7,034 nucleotides of DNA from Chloroflexota bacterium (GTDB lineage Bacteria; Chloroflexota; Anaerolineae; Aggregatilineales; Phototrophicaceae). Under the pieces are notes generated by a model. It saw only the letters and a list, made by a program, of their open reading frames with translations. It ran no database searches and was not told the DNA's origin. This document shows positions 5,702 through 7,034 of this stretch, in pieces. Location of the stretch: positions 1-7,034 of the forward strand of contig QGUR01000250.1 of NCBI GenBank assembly GCA_003242205.1, read 5' to 3'. A program made the translations under genes and the position numbers. The stretch's first letter is position 1; the number at the start of each line of letters is the position of its first letter.

Positions 5702-6227
5702 CTACGTCCCCCTCCCGGAGATTGCGCCCTCGCAAACACACGTCATTGTACGGGCGACCCGCCGGGTCGCCCCTACCGTTTCGCCACGTCGAAATCACGC
5801 GGCTGCAGACGGATGCCGTTGCACGGGCGCAACGCATTGTGTCCCTACGTCCCCGCACGGGGATTAGCCCCTCGCAAACACACGTCATTGTACGGGCGAC
5901 CCGCCGGGTCGCCCCTACCGTTTCGCCACGTCGAAATCACGCGGCTGCAGACGGATGCCGTTGCACGGGCGCAACGCATTGTGTCCCTACGTCCCCGCAC
6001 GGGGATTAGCCCCTCGCAAACACACGTCATTGTACGGGCGACCCGCCGGGTCGCCCCTACCGTTTCGCCACGTCGAAATCACGCGGCTGCAGACGGATGC
6101 CGTTGCACGGGCGCAACGCATTGCGCCCCTACGTCCCCGCACGGGGATTAGCCCCTCGCAGGCAGACGTTATTGTAGGGGCGACCCGCCGGGTCGCCCGC
6201 ACCGTTTCAACCCTGCCCCTCCGGCGC

Positions 6228-7034
6228 TCAATCGAGCCGTGCGCGCGCCATGCCCATGCCGCTGGTCGTCTTGATGCCGATGCCGCTGTAGCGGCTGAAG
6301 CGCGCCAGTAACCCCAGCGTCCGCGTCAGGTCGTCATGGCCGGCATCCAGCCGCGCGGCCAGCGCCGGGTCGCTCGTTTCCAGTTCCCGGCTGCGGCGCG
6401 TGATCTCAAACGTCACCTGCCCGACAAAGCCGACCTGCTTGCTGCCCTGCTTGAAGTGCAGCAACTGCGTCTCTATCCGGTGTCGGCTGACGACCACCCG
6501 ATGCTGGATAAACGCGGGCAGTTCCTCCGCCAGCGCCGCCCCGGTGAACGCCGTCCAGCGCGTGGACAGACTGCCGAACACCAGATCGGGCAGCGGCAGC
6601 GGCACGTTCAGCCCGGCGCGGTGAAAGGCCGTCGGCGTGGCGAAGTCCAGTGGGATCCGGTTCGATGGCGGGGCCGTCATGCTCTCGTGGATGAGCGCGG
6701 CGTAGCTCGTGCGGCCCGCCCAGAGATGCCCGTCCCATACGGCGTCTTCGACCACCCACGGCGTGCGGTTGATCTCGACGTGTTGGGGGATCTGGCGTGC
6801 AAACGCATCCAGCGCCGCGGCGACGTCACGGTTGAGCGCCGTCAGGCGCAGCCACACCTGCTCGCCGGGCTGCAGTTCGCCCCATACCGGCTGCGCGCTG
6901 CCGGCATAAAACAGCCCGCTTGCCGTGTAGGGGCGCACATCATGCCCTTCATGCAAACGAACTGCCAGTTCAGGGTTGGCGCGCGCGATGATGTCGGGGC
7001 AAGCCGGTGGAGCGGCCGCCCACAATTTTGGCGC
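6228..7034 (-). CDS. cas6: CRISPR-associated endoribonuclease Cas6, N-terminus outside window
   Basis: The frame runs from the right edge to a TGA at 6230-6228, giving 268 residues. A TTG at 7025 is possible as a start, but the frame is open to the edge, and in the family further residues normally precede the ANPELAVRLHEGHDVRPYT segment, so the gene is taken as partial. Cas6 cuts precursor CRISPR RNA within each repeat to make guide RNAs for type I and III systems. Marks seen are RLHEGHDVRPYTASGLF near the N-terminus, holding histidines (codons at 6953-6951 and 6944-6942) in the region where many Cas6 proteins have the catalytic one; QVGFVGQVTFEI in the second ferredoxin-like half; and the C-terminal glycine-rich loop GIGIKTTSGMGMAR (about 6284 to 6243) before the final ARLD. 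Other cas genes and the array would have to lie beyond the right edge. The 142-base repeats just downstream are not a CRISPR array. The family call is firm; the subtype cannot be told. Confidence 0.88.
   Translation of the reverse strand, partial: APKLWAAAPPACPDIIARANPELAVRLHEGHDVRPYTASGLFYAGSAQPVWGELQPGEQVWLRLTALNRDVAAALDAFARQIPQHVEINRTPWVVEDAVWDGHLWAGRTSYAALIHESMTAPPSNRIPLDFATPTAFHRAGLNVPLPLPDLVFGSLSTRWTAFTGAALAEELPAFIQHRVVVSRHRIETQLLHFKQGSKQVGFVGQVTFEITRRSRELETSDPALAARLDAGHDDLTRTLGLLARFSRYSGIGIKTTSGMGMARARLD

Larger units (their letters stand above)
5320..6208. repeat. 142-base tandem repeat array, six units plus a partial seventh
   Basis: Unit starts, read from the recurring ATTGTA(C/G)GGG block, are 5320, 5461, 5602, 5745, 5887, 6029 and 6171. 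Units are therefore 141, 141, 143, 142, 142 and 142 bases, and the last breaks off at 6208, 19 bases before the 3' end of cas6. Each unit contains palindrome P1 (GGGCGACCC, 2-3 bases, GGGTCGCCC), a spacer with TCGAAATCACG, palindrome P2 (GGGCGCAA, CGCA, TTGCGCCC), and a CCCCGCACGGGG segment. The units at 5745 and 5887 are identical over 142 bases. Other units carry shuffled combinations of the same few variants. Open frames here are artefacts: 142 is not a multiple of 3, so the same unit is read in all three frames in turn. Palindromes of this look are, from memory, common between genes of Chloroflexota and some other bacteria (REP/MITE-like), usually singly or in short clusters. The function is unknown. 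Confidence 0.93.

Noticed and set aside
5320..6208. CRISPR array
   Set aside because: It lies next to cas6 and is regular, but the whole 142-base unit repeats, including the parts that would have to be unique spacers. The unit length is also far above repeat-plus-spacer size.
5387..6311. Several open reading frames of 60-120 codons on both strands within the repeats
   Set aside because: They are translations of the same unit in successive frames (142 is not a multiple of 3), full of Arg/Pro/Thr strings, with no ribosome binding sites. They arise from the lack of stops in the GC-rich repeat.
6925..6940. 11-base match inside cas6 to the end of the repeat's second palindrome (TGCGCCCCTAC on the - strand)
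   Set aside because: It encodes part of the VRPYT motif typical of Cas6 and has no partner arm. It is best explained by chance in GC-rich sequence.

Overview
The window is a GC-rich bacterial chromosome segment, probably from Chloroflexota (Anaerolineae-like). This is an inference from several traits together: a secreted-type protein ending in a Thr/Pro tail, a bacterial SH3 domain protein, a GldG-like protein, a Trx-VKOR disulfide enzyme, and an intergenic array built of GGGCGACCC / GGGTCGCCC palindromes. No rRNA or phylogenetic marker is present to settle it.

Left half, + strand (1-3921): the 3' part of a gene ending in an SH3b domain (to 620); a membrane-anchored GldG / ABC_transp_aux-like protein (703-1791); a stand-alone NusG paralogue resembling RfaH (1952-2461); and uronate isomerase UxaC (2509-3921). 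Hairpins lie after the first two genes. The NusG-like gene and uxaC are only 47 bases apart and may be co-transcribed. The first two genes look like cell-envelope functions and have no evident link to hexuronate breakdown.

Right half, - strand (3947-7034): a thioredoxin-VKOR fusion (5164 to 3947) converges on uxaC with 25 bases between the stop codons. Upstream of it lies about 1 kb of non-coding DNA, filled from about 5260 to 6208 by a tandem array with a 142-base period. It has six full units, a partial seventh and a decayed left-hand unit. Each unit carries two palindromes. The array stops 19 bases before the end of a cas6 gene that runs off the right edge.

The genes do not form one pathway. 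The recognisable jobs are envelope/ABC accessory function, transcription elongation control, hexuronate catabolism, extracytoplasmic disulfide formation and CRISPR RNA processing. The most unusual element is the mosaic 142-base palindrome array between cas6 and the Trx-VKOR gene. The most notable proteins are the Trx-VKOR fusion, whose domain order is the reverse of the well-known one, and the isolated RfaH-like protein.
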